A DNA stretch of 35,599 nt from Adonisia turfae CCMR0081. GTDB taxonomy: Bacteria > Cyanobacteriota > Cyanobacteriia > Phormidesmidales > Phormidesmidaceae. Numbering within the stretch: the first letter of the stretch is position 1; the number at the start of each line of letters is the position of its first letter. Both the position numbers and the translations under genes were made by a program. Where the stretch lies: contig NZ_QXHD01000003.1 of the NCBI RefSeq assembly GCF_011009555.1, forward strand, positions 457,659 to 493,257, written 5' to 3'. Below the pieces are notes generated by a model. That model was not told the DNA's origin, made no database searches, and saw nothing but the letters and a program-made list of their open reading frames with translations. This document shows, piece after piece, positions 1 to 8,110 of the stretch.

Positions 1-1
1 C

Positions 2-301
2 AACAAAGCCTTAGCTGTGAGCAACTTTAATCCTGGTGAGATTTTGGTTGTTCCCAGTACTAGTGCTGATTACGTTGATATCATTCGCCACGCTGGCGGC
101 ATCATTACTGAAGATCCGAGCCATACAGGTCATGCAGCAGTGCTTGGTCTGCGTCTTGGTATTCCAGTTTTAGTGGGCGTAACCAATGCTACCGGCATTA
201 TTCGCGACGGCACCATCATCACAGTGGATGCCAAACGAGGTGTGGTGAACTCAGGTGCCACTAATCTTCATCCCCGAGAGATGATGACCATGGCATATTA
301 G
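2..301 (+). CDS. pyk: Pyruvate kinase, C-terminal end (partial)
   Basis: This is the last 99 codons of a gene that begins before the window; the frame is open from base 2. The protein is a PEP-utilising 'mobile' (swivelling phosphohistidine-type) domain, seen as ITEDPSHTGHAAVLGLRLG followed by IPVLVGV and a short RDGTIITVDAKRGVV strand pair. It ends soon after this domain. In PEP synthase and PPDK the same domain sits in the middle of the protein. Cyanobacterial and Bacillus-type pyruvate kinases carry it at the extreme C terminus, so pyruvate kinase (PEP + ADP to pyruvate + ATP, last step of glycolysis) fits best. The catalytic barrel is outside the window, so the assignment rests on this domain and its position. 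A perfect hairpin follows the stop. Confidence 0.75.
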   Translation, partial: NKALAVSNFNPGEILVVPSTSADYVDIIRHAGGIITEDPSHTGHAAVLGLRLGIPVLVGVTNATGIIRDGTIITVDAKRGVVNSGATNLHPREMMTMAY

Positions 302-337
302 ATGTCTCATACGAAATCCTGACTGATCGTGCCCGAA

Positions 338-369
338 GTAGCTGTTACACAAAACCGTGTAACAGCTAC
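338..369. terminator. Perfect 13-bp inverted repeat between convergent genes
   Basis: Arms 338-350 and 357-369 are perfectly complementary (GTAGCTGTTACAC) around a 6-base loop. It lies between the stop of the pyruvate kinase gene and the stop of leuD, which converge here, so a terminator serving both strands is the natural reading. Neither side has a run of T residues, so it is not a canonical rho-independent terminator; it may act as an RNA-stabilising hairpin. Confidence 0.4.
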
Positions 370-396
370 CCCTATGTTTGACTCAATTAGGATTAT

Positions 397-1005
397 CTAT
401 GCATTGTCCCAGTTGACATAGGGAAGATTGGCAGCTGTTGCCTTAATTTGCACTGCTTGATTTAACAGTTGACCGCACGCGTCCCAAGTGCCGTTGATAA
501 ACATTTGACGGTTACCTTCTTTGATAGCAACTGACTCCCTAAAGTTGTCCCCAGCGACAGTCTGATTTTCCAAATCGAGAGAAAATTCCTTGTCAGGAGA
601 CTCTGCGATGAGTGCTTGCAGGCTGGCAACAACTTCAGGGGTAGCTGTAGCGCAGGGCATACCGATCGCAACACAATTGCCTAGAAAAATTTCTGCAAAA
701 CTTTCACCAATAATCGCTTTGATGCCCCAGCGCATAATAGATTGAGGTGCATGCTCACGGGACGAACCACAGCCAAAGTTACTATTTACTACCAAAATTT
801 TGGCGTTTTGATACTGAGATTGATCAAATGAATGGGTGCCGTTACCCTGGACGCGATCATCGGCAAAAACGTTCTCTCCTAATCCGTCGAACGTCACACA
901 GCGAAGAAAGCGAGCCGGGATAATCCGATCGGTATCAATGTCATTTCCGAGGAGAGGAATACCGCGACCGGTGACCGACATGATTTGAGACATTGTCTGA
1001 ACCAT
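397..1005 (-). CDS. leuD: 3-isopropylmalate dehydratase small subunit LeuD
   Basis: Small (swivel) subunit of isopropylmalate isomerase, which converts 2-isopropylmalate to 3-isopropylmalate in leucine synthesis; it works with LeuC in the cytoplasm. The 202 residues match the family length. The diagnostic segments are GNDIDTDRIIPARFL near residues 20-34 and the aconitase-type loop NSNFGCGSSREHAP at 74-87. The annotated start (MVQTMSQIMS) has two more in-frame Met codons at residues 5 and 9. Family proteins usually begin close to the SVTGRGIPL stretch, so starts 12 or 24 bases downstream are possible. An AGGA lies about a dozen bases before the first ATG. Its partner leuC is about 4 kb away on the same strand, not adjacent. 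Confidence 0.95.
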   Translation of the reverse strand: MVQTMSQIMSVTGRGIPLLGNDIDTDRIIPARFLRCVTFDGLGENVFADDRVQGNGTHSFDQSQYQNAKILVVNSNFGCGSSREHAPQSIMRWGIKAIIGESFAEIFLGNCVAIGMPCATATPEVVASLQALIAESPDKEFSLDLENQTVAGDNFRESVAIKEGNRQMFINGTWDACGQLLNQAVQIKATAANLPYVNWDNA

Positions 1006-1082
1006 AGAGAAACTATCCTGGTGTGCTGATGGGCCATATTCAAACCAAGAGCCGCAAGGCTCAATAAGCCAGGTGGTTAACC

Positions 1083-1456
1083 TTGGATGTGTTTAAGGCA
1101 CTACTGTGTAATACGTTACTAGTCCACCATGGTAACGTGATGTCAAACGTTCTCTCGTTAATTCTGCGACTATATGGTCATGGAAATGTGGTGCTACCCA
1201 GTGATGAGCAATGGCAAGACTTAGCATCCAAATTTCCCAGCATAGTGGGAACCCGGCAGATCATCATAATTGATGTCCACCGGGTTCAAATCTCATGCGG
1301 CTATGGCATGCCCCTGTATGACTACCAAGGACAACGCCCCACATTGTCTGCTTGGGCTGAGAAAAAAGGTCCTGATGGTTTGCTCAGTATCAGGTCGAAA
1401 AAGGGAGTGTGAGCATTGATGGTCTTGTCACGCCCATTGGTCAACTCAACACTTAA
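1083..1456 (+). pseudogene. Remnant of a pyridoxamine 5'-phosphate oxidase-family gene
   Basis: The reading frame 1083-1412 encodes ILRLYGHGNVVLPSDEQW, then VHRVQISCGYGMPLYDYQG and WAEKKGPDGL. This is the conserved C-terminal half of a PPOX-fold (flavin-binding split-barrel) protein family of about 180-200 residues. The N-terminal half is absent: upstream sequence runs straight into the leuD promoter region and I see no matching codons. The family's final motif, SIDGL, is present but in another frame (1412-1456, ending at TAA 1454-1456), so a frameshift lies near the AAAAAGGG run at 1398-1405. Truncation plus frameshift indicate a decayed gene. The comparison is from remembered family motifs. 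The first 10 or so residues of the open frame probably have no meaning. Confidence 0.65.
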
Positions 1457-1546
1457 AATCCGAGTTGGCTGCGAGCAGAGGCATAATTTGTACCTTTGAA
1501 CTCCCACTCAACCTAGATTTTGAGGCTTGGGTTGATGCCCCCTTTT

Positions 1547-3358
1547 TTAAGTCCGATAGAGAAACTCAAGATCGACATGATCAGGCGTATTGGCAGCATC
1601 GTAATAGGGACGATTGGTCAGCCAGACTGACTGGTATGGTTTTAGCTTGTAAACCCCATGTAGATCATCAAAGCTTTCGCCGCTAATGAGATCCATCCAA
1701 CTATCAGTATTTACTAAGTTGAGTTCGTTCAGATGCAGAGTATGGGGTTGGTTGCTGAGATTATGAATCGAAAAAATGCTCTGATCGCGAGCTAGGCTCT
1801 GACGCCAGAAGGCAAAAAGAGCTGGATTGTCTGGATGCAAAGTGTATTGAGTTGCATTTGGATGAAATGCCTTCTGCTGACGACGAATTTGAATAAGACG
1901 TGATAGCTCTGCTAATACAGTTGCTTGGGGAGATTCAGGATTTTCAAGAAGAGTATCTAACCGCTGTTTATCCCAGCAGTGACGGTTGATCGAGCGATTG
2001 TGACCAGTGGCTTCCATGCCTTCGATGTCGTTAGGTGTGGCCAACAAACTATGGATATAGAACGCAGGAATTCCCTCTAGGGACATCATGACTGTTTGGG
2101 AGCAGATAAAACGCTCAATCTGCCATTGATCTGGCCCTTGAGCCGTCCCTTGCAGTGCATCAAATAGAGAAATATTGATCTCATAGGGAGATTCACTACC
2201 ATCGGCTTTACTGCGCATACTAATTTGCGCACCAAAGCTTCGCATGGTGTTTATGAGTGTTTGAAATTCTCCATCCTCTAACAGTCCTTCAGTAGGCCGC
2301 AGACCAATACCATCATGGGATGCGGTGAAGTTGAAGTAAGCGCAGCCAATGGGAGCTGGAGGCATACTCATCATCCATGTTTTGAGGTGATCTGCACGAC
2401 CCTGCATCAACGCATTCAGCAGCAGCGGTGGCAAGCTGAAGTTGTAAATCATATGGGCTTCGTTGCGGTCCCCAAAATAGCTGAGGTTTTCGCGATTAGG
2501 GACATTAGTTTCGGTAATCAGGGCAATCCCTGGATCTACCATTTGTAAAATTTCGCGAAATGTTTGAATTAAAGCGTGGGTCTCAGGCAAATGAATGCAA
2601 CAAGTGCCTGGGGATTTCCATAGGAAGCCAACCGCATCTAAGCGAATATAACGGGCCCCATGACGGGCATAGGCCAGAATAATATCGATAAATTCTAAAA
2701 AGACATCTGGATTGCTGTAGTCTAAATCGACTTGATCAGCGCTAAAGGTCGTCCATACATGTTGGACTCCTTTGATGGTTTCCACTGGAGTTAACACGGG
2801 GCTGCTGCGTGGCCGCACGACATCAGCAGTGGGAGTATCTTTTGGCAGATTAATAAAGTAGTTGCGACCTGGTAACTGATCCTGTTTGAACTGTTCAAAC
2901 CAGTCGCTTTTGCTAGAGACGTGATTAGCAACCAAATCAAACATGAGATTAAAGTTGCGTCCAATGGCTTCAACGTCGGCCCAATTACCCAGACGAGGAT
3001 TAACCTCCAAAAAGTCTATGACAGCAAAGCCATCATCAGAGCTATAGGGAAAAAAGGGCAGAATATGAACCCCTGTCACGGTGTCGGCCAAATGAGTATT
3101 GAGAAACTGGTTTAGTGTTTGTAGAGGGGATGCATCCTCGCTGCAAATACTATCACCGTAGGTAATGAGTAGAATTTTATCCTGATCCCATTTACCTAAA
3201 TCCTCCTGGGAGTGTGACTTAAGCTCCTCCTGGATCATGTCGTAGAGCCGAGGGAGCAGACTATCGATTTGTTTCTCGGCATAGACCCTCTTTAGAAGGG
3301 GATAAACCTTAGCTGTAAAGCGTTCGAAGGATATTGCAGCTTTAGACGTTGTCAGCAT
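1547..3358 (-). CDS. GH13 sugar phosphorylase (sucrose / glucosylglycerate phosphorylase-like)
   Basis: An alpha-amylase-superfamily (GH13, subfamily 18 type) phosphorylase of 603 residues. The catalytic set is complete: GARYIRLDAVGFLWK with the nucleophile Asp at 241, ITETNVP with the acid/base Glu at 283, and NFTASHDGIGLRP with the transition-state Asp at 349. DLVANHVS at 141-148 is the usual early GH13 motif. Members of this group cleave sucrose, sucrose 6-phosphate or glucosylglycerate with phosphate to give glucose 1-phosphate. The ASHDGIGLRP version and the long N-terminal extension look more like the glucosylglycerate/sucrose-phosphate branch than bifidobacterial sucrose phosphorylase, but the acceptor cannot be settled by eye. 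Cyanobacteria make sucrose and glucosylglycerate as compatible solutes, so a solute-recycling role fits. It appears to be a single-gene unit. Confidence 0.85.
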   Translation of the reverse strand: MLTTSKAAISFERFTAKVYPLLKRVYAEKQIDSLLPRLYDMIQEELKSHSQEDLGKWDQDKILLITYGDSICSEDASPLQTLNQFLNTHLADTVTGVHILPFFPYSSDDGFAVIDFLEVNPRLGNWADVEAIGRNFNLMFDLVANHVSSKSDWFEQFKQDQLPGRNYFINLPKDTPTADVVRPRSSPVLTPVETIKGVQHVWTTFSADQVDLDYSNPDVFLEFIDIILAYARHGARYIRLDAVGFLWKSPGTCCIHLPETHALIQTFREILQMVDPGIALITETNVPNRENLSYFGDRNEAHMIYNFSLPPLLLNALMQGRADHLKTWMMSMPPAPIGCAYFNFTASHDGIGLRPTEGLLEDGEFQTLINTMRSFGAQISMRSKADGSESPYEINISLFDALQGTAQGPDQWQIERFICSQTVMMSLEGIPAFYIHSLLATPNDIEGMEATGHNRSINRHCWDKQRLDTLLENPESPQATVLAELSRLIQIRRQQKAFHPNATQYTLHPDNPALFAFWRQSLARDQSIFSIHNLSNQPHTLHLNELNLVNTDSWMDLISGESFDDLHGVYKLKPYQSVWLTNRPYYDAANTPDHVDLEFLYRT

Positions 3359-3547
3359 GAATAAAGTCTGATGTGTATTGCGTTGGCAGGCACCAAAGGT
3401 GCAGAAAAGCGGATGCAGTCAAATAAACTTAAGGCCCAAGGTAAAAAACCTTGATCCCGCAATTTTTCAAATATTCCTGATGAGTGAATGTCTAGCGAGT
3501 TTTTGAATAACTAGATCAATTAAGGTCTATTTGGGACAGCTTAACCC

Positions 3548-3571
3548 AGGTGGTTGGATAATTCACCACCT
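3548..3571. repeat. Inverted repeat upstream of the phosphorylase gene
   Basis: AGGTGGT (3548-3554) and ACCACCT (3565-3571) are exact complements around a 10-base spacer, about 190 bases before the phosphorylase start. It could be an operator or a leader hairpin. A related string, CCAGGTGGTT, occurs once more at 1069-1078 in front of leuD. No regulator can be assigned. Confidence 0.35.
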
Positions 3572-3760
3572 AAAAGAATTGCCTAATATTGGATACCAGT
3601 AGAATTCAATAATTGATCTGTGGGATTTGTTCTTATGAGTAACTAGGTTATCACTGGTTTTTTCGAAAGGTTTGGATGTCAGTACAAATATCGGGGATGC
3701 TTCATATCTTTAAATAAACTCTGAAGCCTATCTAAAATGTGGAATTGTGAGGATACTCAG

Positions 3761-3798
3761 AAAAAATAAAAAAGGTATCTGGTAGATTGCCAGATACC
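3761..3798 (-). terminator. Rho-independent terminator of the Crp-like regulator gene
   Basis: On the minus strand, GGTATCTGG (3798-3790) pairs with CCAGATACC (3782-3774) across a 7-base loop, and is followed at once by 13 bases that are all T except one A (3773-3761). This is a textbook intrinsic terminator oriented for the gene that ends at 3932. Confidence 0.85.
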
Positions 3799-3931
3799 CG
3801 TGTGTGATTTAAGGGCCTGTGATGTAATCAAGACATAGCTAAAACCCTTGGTTGGTTCATGAATTATCATCCTGATGGCTCAGAGCAAGTTTAAGTTCAC
3901 TAATGGTGTGTGAATTAAATTTCGCCAAAAC

Positions 3932-4564
3932 TTATGAAAGCATGCTCAACGGCAAAATTAGATAGCGTTGATGAATTGTCAGCCATCCTTCTTTGCGAAA
4001 ATCTCTGAGCAAGCGTGTTACCGTAACACGCGTGGTACCAATTGTGGTTGCTAGTTGGTGATGCGTGAGACGAATTGTCAGCCTTACACCTTGAGGTTCG
4101 ACCTGGCCAAACTCCTGGGCTAGCATAATCAAAAGCTGACGCAATCGATCGGCTACCAGACGCTTACCAGATAGGGCAAGCCATGCTTCTGATTGCTGAA
4201 GACGTCGTGATAGGTGAGTAAATAATCCTGCCATCAGGGTGGGTGAATTTTCTAGCTCTGCCATAGATAGGGGCAAAACATCAACTGGTGTTAACGCTGT
4301 TGCCCAGTAAGGACTAACGCCCGTTAAGCTCAGACCAAAGGGCATGGAAGGACCTGCTAATCCCAGCAATGTTTCACTGCCATCTGGATGAATTGTGTGG
4401 AGTTGGACAATACCTCGGCAAATCACATAGATTTCACTACGTCTGAGGGGAATGCTATGCGCTGCTGTAAATTGTGTAAGATTTCTCTCGTGGTAAAGCT
4501 GCTCTAGTAGAGCAATATAGTGATCTGATGTGCGACTTCTTTGGGTGAGCTGTGAGACTGACAT
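3932..4564 (-). CDS. Crp/Fnr-family transcriptional regulator
   Basis: A 210-residue regulator with an N-terminal cupin-like effector domain and a C-terminal winged helix. The recognition helix-turn-helix is clear at about 167-190 (LTHHQLATTIGTTRVTVTRL), close to the consensus of Crp/Fnr proteins. The effector half (SEIYVICRGIVQLHTIHPDG at 43-62) keeps the beta-barrel pattern. It lacks the Arg-Ser phosphate cassette of true cAMP-binding Crp and the N-terminal cysteines of Fnr, so the ligand is unknown. It is not obviously NtcA. It lies between leuC and the sugar phosphorylase, all on one strand, but the terminator after it and a gap of over 370 bases before it suggest its own transcription unit. 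Its targets are unknown; the flanking genes are candidates by position only. Confidence 0.85.
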   Translation of the reverse strand: MSVSQLTQRSRTSDHYIALLEQLYHERNLTQFTAAHSIPLRRSEIYVICRGIVQLHTIHPDGSETLLGLAGPSMPFGLSLTGVSPYWATALTPVDVLPLSMAELENSPTLMAGLFTHLSRRLQQSEAWLALSGKRLVADRLRQLLIMLAQEFGQVEPQGVRLTIRLTHHQLATTIGTTRVTVTRLLRDFRKEGWLTIHQRYLILPLSMLS

Positions 4565-4942
4565 AGAAAGAACTAGGCCCCTGTGAATGCTTTATGAGCA
4601 ATCGTTTGTGTAAGTATCGACAGCAGAGATGTATTTTAGCCAACGGCAACGTCTGAATAACTCTGCTAAATATGAAACTAGTACTGCTGCTTTTCTCAAT
4701 AACCCTTCAGTATGGAAAAGTAGGTGGATAAATTGTCAAATCGCCAAGGTTAATCCTTGATTTGGCAGCATTAGTTAAATTTGTTTAGTCGATAATACCG
4801 ACATGATTAAAGCAAAAACTTAACGTGAGGTAATCAAAAGGTTAAGAAAAGCGAAACCTTTTGGTGGCAGGTGTTTATGCTTGAGCAGAGAAAATCTACA
4901 GTTTTGCTGTTCAGGGAGTTCTTTTAGGACGTGAGAAGCCTC
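4565..4942. other. Gene-free stretch between leuC and the regulator, with one hairpin
   Basis: 378 bases without a credible gene. CAAAAGGTT at 4835-4843 and AACCTTTTG at 4855-4863 form a 9-bp inverted repeat about 80 bases beyond the leuC stop. It could help end leuC transcription, but no T-tract follows it on the minus strand. The segment close to 4564 should contain the promoter of the regulator. Confidence 0.5.
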
Positions 4943-6346
4943 TTAGAGTAGGCTGCGCACATCACTCACTTGGCCATTGATAGCGGCTAGAGCCACCATC
5001 GCCGGACTCATTAATAATGTTCTTCCTGAGGCAGAGCCCTGCCGACCTTTGAAGTTTCGGTTTGAAGAGGATGCGCTGATTTGACGTCCCTGTAGTTTGT
5101 CGGGGTTCATGGCTAAACACATAGAACAGCCAGGCTCTCGCCATTCAAAGCCAGCCTCGACAAAGATTTTATCTAATCCCTCGGCTTCGGCTTGCTGTTT
5201 GACTTGCTCAGAACCTGAAACGACAAAGGCTTGGATGCCTGAGGCAACATGACGCCCTTTGGCTACCTTGGCGGCTTCTCGTAAATCGCTCAGGCGACCG
5301 TTGGTGCAGCTACCAATGAAGCAAACATCGATAGGGGTGCCCAACATGGGCTGACCAGGGCCCATGTCCATATAGGTATAGGCTTCTTGGATTAAGGCTT
5401 GTTCTTCTGAGGAGAATGATGCCAAGTTAGGAATGGTTTCATCTACACCAATGGCCTGATCAGGACTAATGCCCCAGGTGACTGTGGGGGCAATGTCTTG
5501 GGCGTCAAATACGATGACATCATCGTAATCGGCATCGGTATCGCTGCGTAGGCTTTCCCACCAAACAACGGCTTTTTCAAATGCGTCACCTTGGGGGGCA
5601 AATTCTCGTCCCTTGAGATAGTCGTAGGTAATCTGGTCAGGATTGACATAGCCACAACGAGCCCCACCCTCAATGGACATGTTGCACAGGGTCATGCGCT
5701 CTTCCATCGACATGGCCTCGATGGCGCTGCCAGCATACTCATAGGCATAGCCCGCGCCACCCTTTGCGCCCAAGGTGCGGATAATGTGCAAAATAACGTC
5801 TTTGGCATAGACTCCAGGTGCCAGGGTGCCATTGACTTCTATGCGTCGGACTTTGAGCTTGTCGAGGGAGAGTGTTTGGGAGGCAAGCACATCCCGTACC
5901 TGACTGGTGCCAATGCCAAAGGCAATCGCTCCAAATGCTCCATGGGTAGATGTGTGGCTATCACCGCAGGCGATGGTCATACCAGGCTGGGTGAGACCTT
6001 GTTCAGGGGCGATGACATGGACAATGCCCTGGTGACCAGACCCTACATTAAAAAAGCGAATATCGTTAGTCTTAGTGTTGCTTTCGAGGGCAACGATCAT
6101 TTCCTCTGCCAGGCTATCGGCAAATGGACGGGCTTGGCTGTCGGTGGGCACGATGTGATCGACGGTGGCGACGGTGCGTTCTGGAAACATCACCGTGAGG
6201 TTGCGATCGCGCAGCATAGCAAAGGCCTGAGGACTGGTGACCTCGTGGATCAGATGTAGGCCAATAAAAAGCTGGGTCTGACCAGAAAGCAGTGTTGTAA
6301 CCGTATGCAGATCCCAAACTTTGTCGAATAATGTGCCCTTACTCAT
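4943..6346 (-). CDS. leuC: 3-isopropylmalate dehydratase large subunit LeuC
   Basis: Catalytic large subunit of isopropylmalate isomerase (leucine synthesis), a [4Fe-4S] aconitase-superfamily enzyme that pairs with LeuD. The 467 residues are full length. The three cluster ligands are visible: Cys347 in FIGSCTNGR, and Cys407 and Cys410 in [13 protein letters not shown]. Other family signatures are [20 protein letters not shown] at about 125-144 and [12 protein letters not shown] near the C terminus. The start ATG is followed by [13 protein letters not shown], the normal LeuC N terminus. petL is transcribed divergently from a shared 185-base region. leuD does not follow directly; a regulator, a phosphorylase and a pseudogene lie between. 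Confidence 0.97.
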   Translation of the reverse strand: MSKGTLFDKVWDLHTVTTLLSGQTQLFIGLHLIHEVTSPQAFAMLRDRNLTVMFPERTVATVDHIVPTDSQARPFADSLAEEMIVALESNTKTNDIRFFNVGSGHQGIVHVIAPEQGLTQPGMTIACGDSHTSTHGAFGAIAFGIGTSQVRDVLASQTLSLDKLKVRRIEVNGTLAPGVYAKDVILHIIRTLGAKGGAGYAYEYAGSAIEAMSMEERMTLCNMSIEGGARCGYVNPDQITYDYLKGREFAPQGDAFEKAVVWWESLRSDTDADYDDVIVFDAQDIAPTVTWGISPDQAIGVDETIPNLASFSSEEQALIQEAYTYMDMGPGQPMLGTPIDVCFIGSCTNGRLSDLREAAKVAKGRHVASGIQAFVVSGSEQVKQQAEAEGLDKIFVEAGFEWREPGCSMCLAMNPDKLQGRQISASSSNRNFKGRQGSASGRTLLMSPAMVALAAINGQVSDVRSLL

Positions 6347-6516
6347 GCGCTGTCTCTATCTAACAAAAATCGCTAGGCTTTCCATTCTAGCCTTAGAGGC
6401 TCACATTAAATGTCTGGTGGACAATCTATCAAAGGTATGAAAGGCCAGCTGCTGACGACAAACGGTCAGCGAACATGTTTCAATAAAAAGATACAGGACT
6501 TTATTTGTTTTTATAG

Positions 6517-6523
6517 AAAGGAG
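6517..6523 (+). promoter_or_regulatory. Strong ribosome binding site for the small petL gene
   Basis: AAAGGAG lies 8 bases before the ATG at 6532. This near-perfect Shine-Dalgarno sequence is the main support for translating the 31-codon frame that follows. Confidence 0.75.
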
Positions 6524-6531
6524 TGTTAGTG

Positions 6532-6627
6532 ATGACCGCAGCACTAGTTTATTTAGTGATTTTGTTTGGCACTGCTGCCGCTGGCATGGGCATGTACTAC
6601 GGTCTCAAAGCTGCAAAGCTCATCTAA
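6532..6627 (+). CDS. petL: Cytochrome b6f complex subunit PetL (31 aa)
   Basis: A 31-residue protein, MTAALVYLVILFGTAAAGMG then MYYGLKAAKLI: one hydrophobic membrane span with a short positively charged C-terminal tail. Cyanobacterial PetL is 31-32 residues with the same plan, VLYIV near the start and a K..KLI ending. PetL is a peripheral single-span subunit that stabilises the b6f dimer in the thylakoid membrane. PetG, PetM and PetN differ in sequence and ending. The strong ribosome binding site supports expression. The gene stands alone, divergent from leuC, and is short enough to be missed by automatic callers. The identification comes from a short remembered pattern, so it is good but not certain. 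Confidence 0.75.
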   Translation: MTAALVYLVILFGTAAAGMGMYYGLKAAKLI

Positions 6628-6800
6628 GCTCATCCAAAACCAAGGATTGATCAGGAATTAGAAAATTTGCCGCCGGAGAGACATGATTTGCGTATGACAT
6701 TGTCTGCATATCCAAAGGCCAAATCTTGATGACTACTGTTTCTTAAATTTTTGATATTTCAAACATTTGAAAATAGCTGTGGGTAACTGGACATAATGGT

Positions 6801-6819
6801 CTGCGCCCGCAGTTTTTTT
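6801..6819 (+). terminator. Weak possible terminator downstream of petL
   Basis: CTGC-GCCC-GCAG makes a 4-bp stem with a 4-base loop, followed by seven T residues that run into the stop codon of the converging membrane-protein gene. The stem is too short for confidence, but the position and T-tract suit a terminator for petL. Confidence 0.3.
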
Positions 6820-8110
6820 ATTGGTTTTTCCAGGCTGGGGTTGCCAGAATACTGATGCCTCCTATAAGAAACCAGCTAAGTACATTAATGCGAGCATCGA
6901 AGAGGGTGACGTCGAACAGACTAAACAGAATACAGCCAGTGAACCCAAGGATATAACTGAGTAACGTTGGGTCGAGGTGACTCACTAGCCGACGGAGACC
7001 CGCAAGATAGGTTCGGCCAATCACCCAGCAAAAGAGCACCATAGTGGGAATACCGGTATCACAGGCTAGATATAGCCAAAGGTTGTGGGGATGAAAAAGA
7101 CGTTCGTGATCGGTCACACTAAAGGGGACATACTGATGACTAAAACCCCCTAAACCCCAGCCCAATAAGGGTCGCTGGCGAATGAGATCGATGGCAATTT
7201 GCCAGGCTTTAACCCGGGGGTCGTCGGTAAAGAGAGCAAGACTGAGATGCCGACCACCAAATCCTAAAACGAGTAATCCTGTGCCAATTGCGCTCAGAAT
7301 CACGATACCCAGCAACCATACCCAGCGATGGCGTCGAACTAGATAACCGGCAATCAATAGCAGAATAACGGCGGCTATGAGGCCATTGCGAGAGCTGGTG
7401 CAAAAGATGCCTATACCAGCCAGGACCACAGCGATGCTTAAAGTCGTTGTCATCAATGGTGAGGGTGCTGAAGCTCTCGTATCAGCAGATGGCTGTGCAG
7501 TAGTCCCACACATTTGCCCGACCAGCAACCCTAGGCCCAGTCCCAACACAATGGTGAGATAATTGCTCAAAATGTTGGGGTGGCTCAGGTTGGCATGGGC
7601 ACGATGCCCGGTGAAACTGACATCGAACACCCACTGAAAGATTGACCAGTCGCCAACGTGAGCTGTGATACCTGGAAATCTGACAATGTATTCAACCAAG
7701 GCCAAAATGCTGAAGGGTAAAGAGCCCAGGACGATGGCTTGGGCCACCATCGTCAATGTGGGCCTTGGCGGTTGAAAACGTTGGGCGGTCGAAAGTACGC
7801 CAATCAGAAGGAAATAGGGTAGAAAATTAGCGAGTTGTAACCAGGCGTCGCCAGCATTGGCGGCAAAGCAAGCGCTGAGTAGTAACCCTGCTGTCAGCAG
7901 TCCATACCCCTGCTGCCACAGTACCTGACTAATGGCCTGAAATCTTTGGCAAAGTGCCCCTACCATGAGGCCAACTAAGATAACCAAGCTGAGATAGCTG
8001 GCAAACGGCAGAATTACCAGGGCTGCTAGCCACAGCCAAATATGCCAGGACCCGCCTAAAAAACTGCCATTGGTAGATTGGACTGAATTAATACGCACCG
8101 TCCCCCACAA
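6818..8110 (-). CDS. O-antigen ligase / Wzy-type polymerase family membrane protein
   Basis: A 430-residue polytopic membrane protein with about 10-12 hydrophobic spans. The signature of the O-antigen ligase (Wzy_C) superfamily is visible: SSRNG at 239-243, then RPLLGWGLGGFS at about 313-324 leading into FHPHNLWLYLACDTG at 339-353, a periplasmic loop with the conserved His. These proteins transfer or polymerise undecaprenyl-linked glycans on the periplasmic side. Cyanobacteria also have IctB-like members of the same fold, so ligase, polymerase and IctB-like roles cannot be separated here. Its first 23 bases overlap the end of the WbaP-like gene upstream, so the two are probably co-transcribed and coupled. 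Confidence 0.8.
   Translation of the reverse strand: MWGTVRINSVQSTNGSFLGGSWHIWLWLAALVILPFASYLSLVILVGLMVGALCQRFQAISQVLWQQGYGLLTAGLLLSACFAANAGDAWLQLANFLPYFLLIGVLSTAQRFQPPRPTLTMVAQAIVLGSLPFSILALVEYIVRFPGITAHVGDWSIFQWVFDVSFTGHRAHANLSHPNILSNYLTIVLGLGLGLLVGQMCGTTAQPSADTRASAPSPLMTTTLSIAVVLAGIGIFCTSSRNGLIAAVILLLIAGYLVRRHRWVWLLGIVILSAIGTGLLVLGFGGRHLSLALFTDDPRVKAWQIAIDLIRQRPLLGWGLGGFSHQYVPFSVTDHERLFHPHNLWLYLACDTGIPTMVLFCWVIGRTYLAGLRRLVSHLDPTLLSYILGFTGCILFSLFDVTLFDARINVLSWFLIGGISILATPAWKNQ

Larger units (their letters stand above)
3359..3931. other. Gene-free stretch between the phosphorylase and the Crp-like regulator
   Basis: 573 bases with no open frame that I recognise. Two structures can be seen: an inverted repeat at 3548-3571 upstream of the phosphorylase, and the terminator at 3761-3798 facing the regulator gene. 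The part nearest the phosphorylase presumably holds its promoter, but I see no convincing -35/-10 pair. Confidence 0.6.

Noticed and set aside
1465..1686. Open frame of 73 codons on the plus strand
   Set aside because: Most of it is antisense to the 3' end of the phosphorylase gene and the translation has no family features.
5591..6259. Open frame of 222 codons on the plus strand
   Set aside because: It lies entirely antisense to leuC, which is a complete and certain gene; the translation resembles no family and arises from leuC codon bias.
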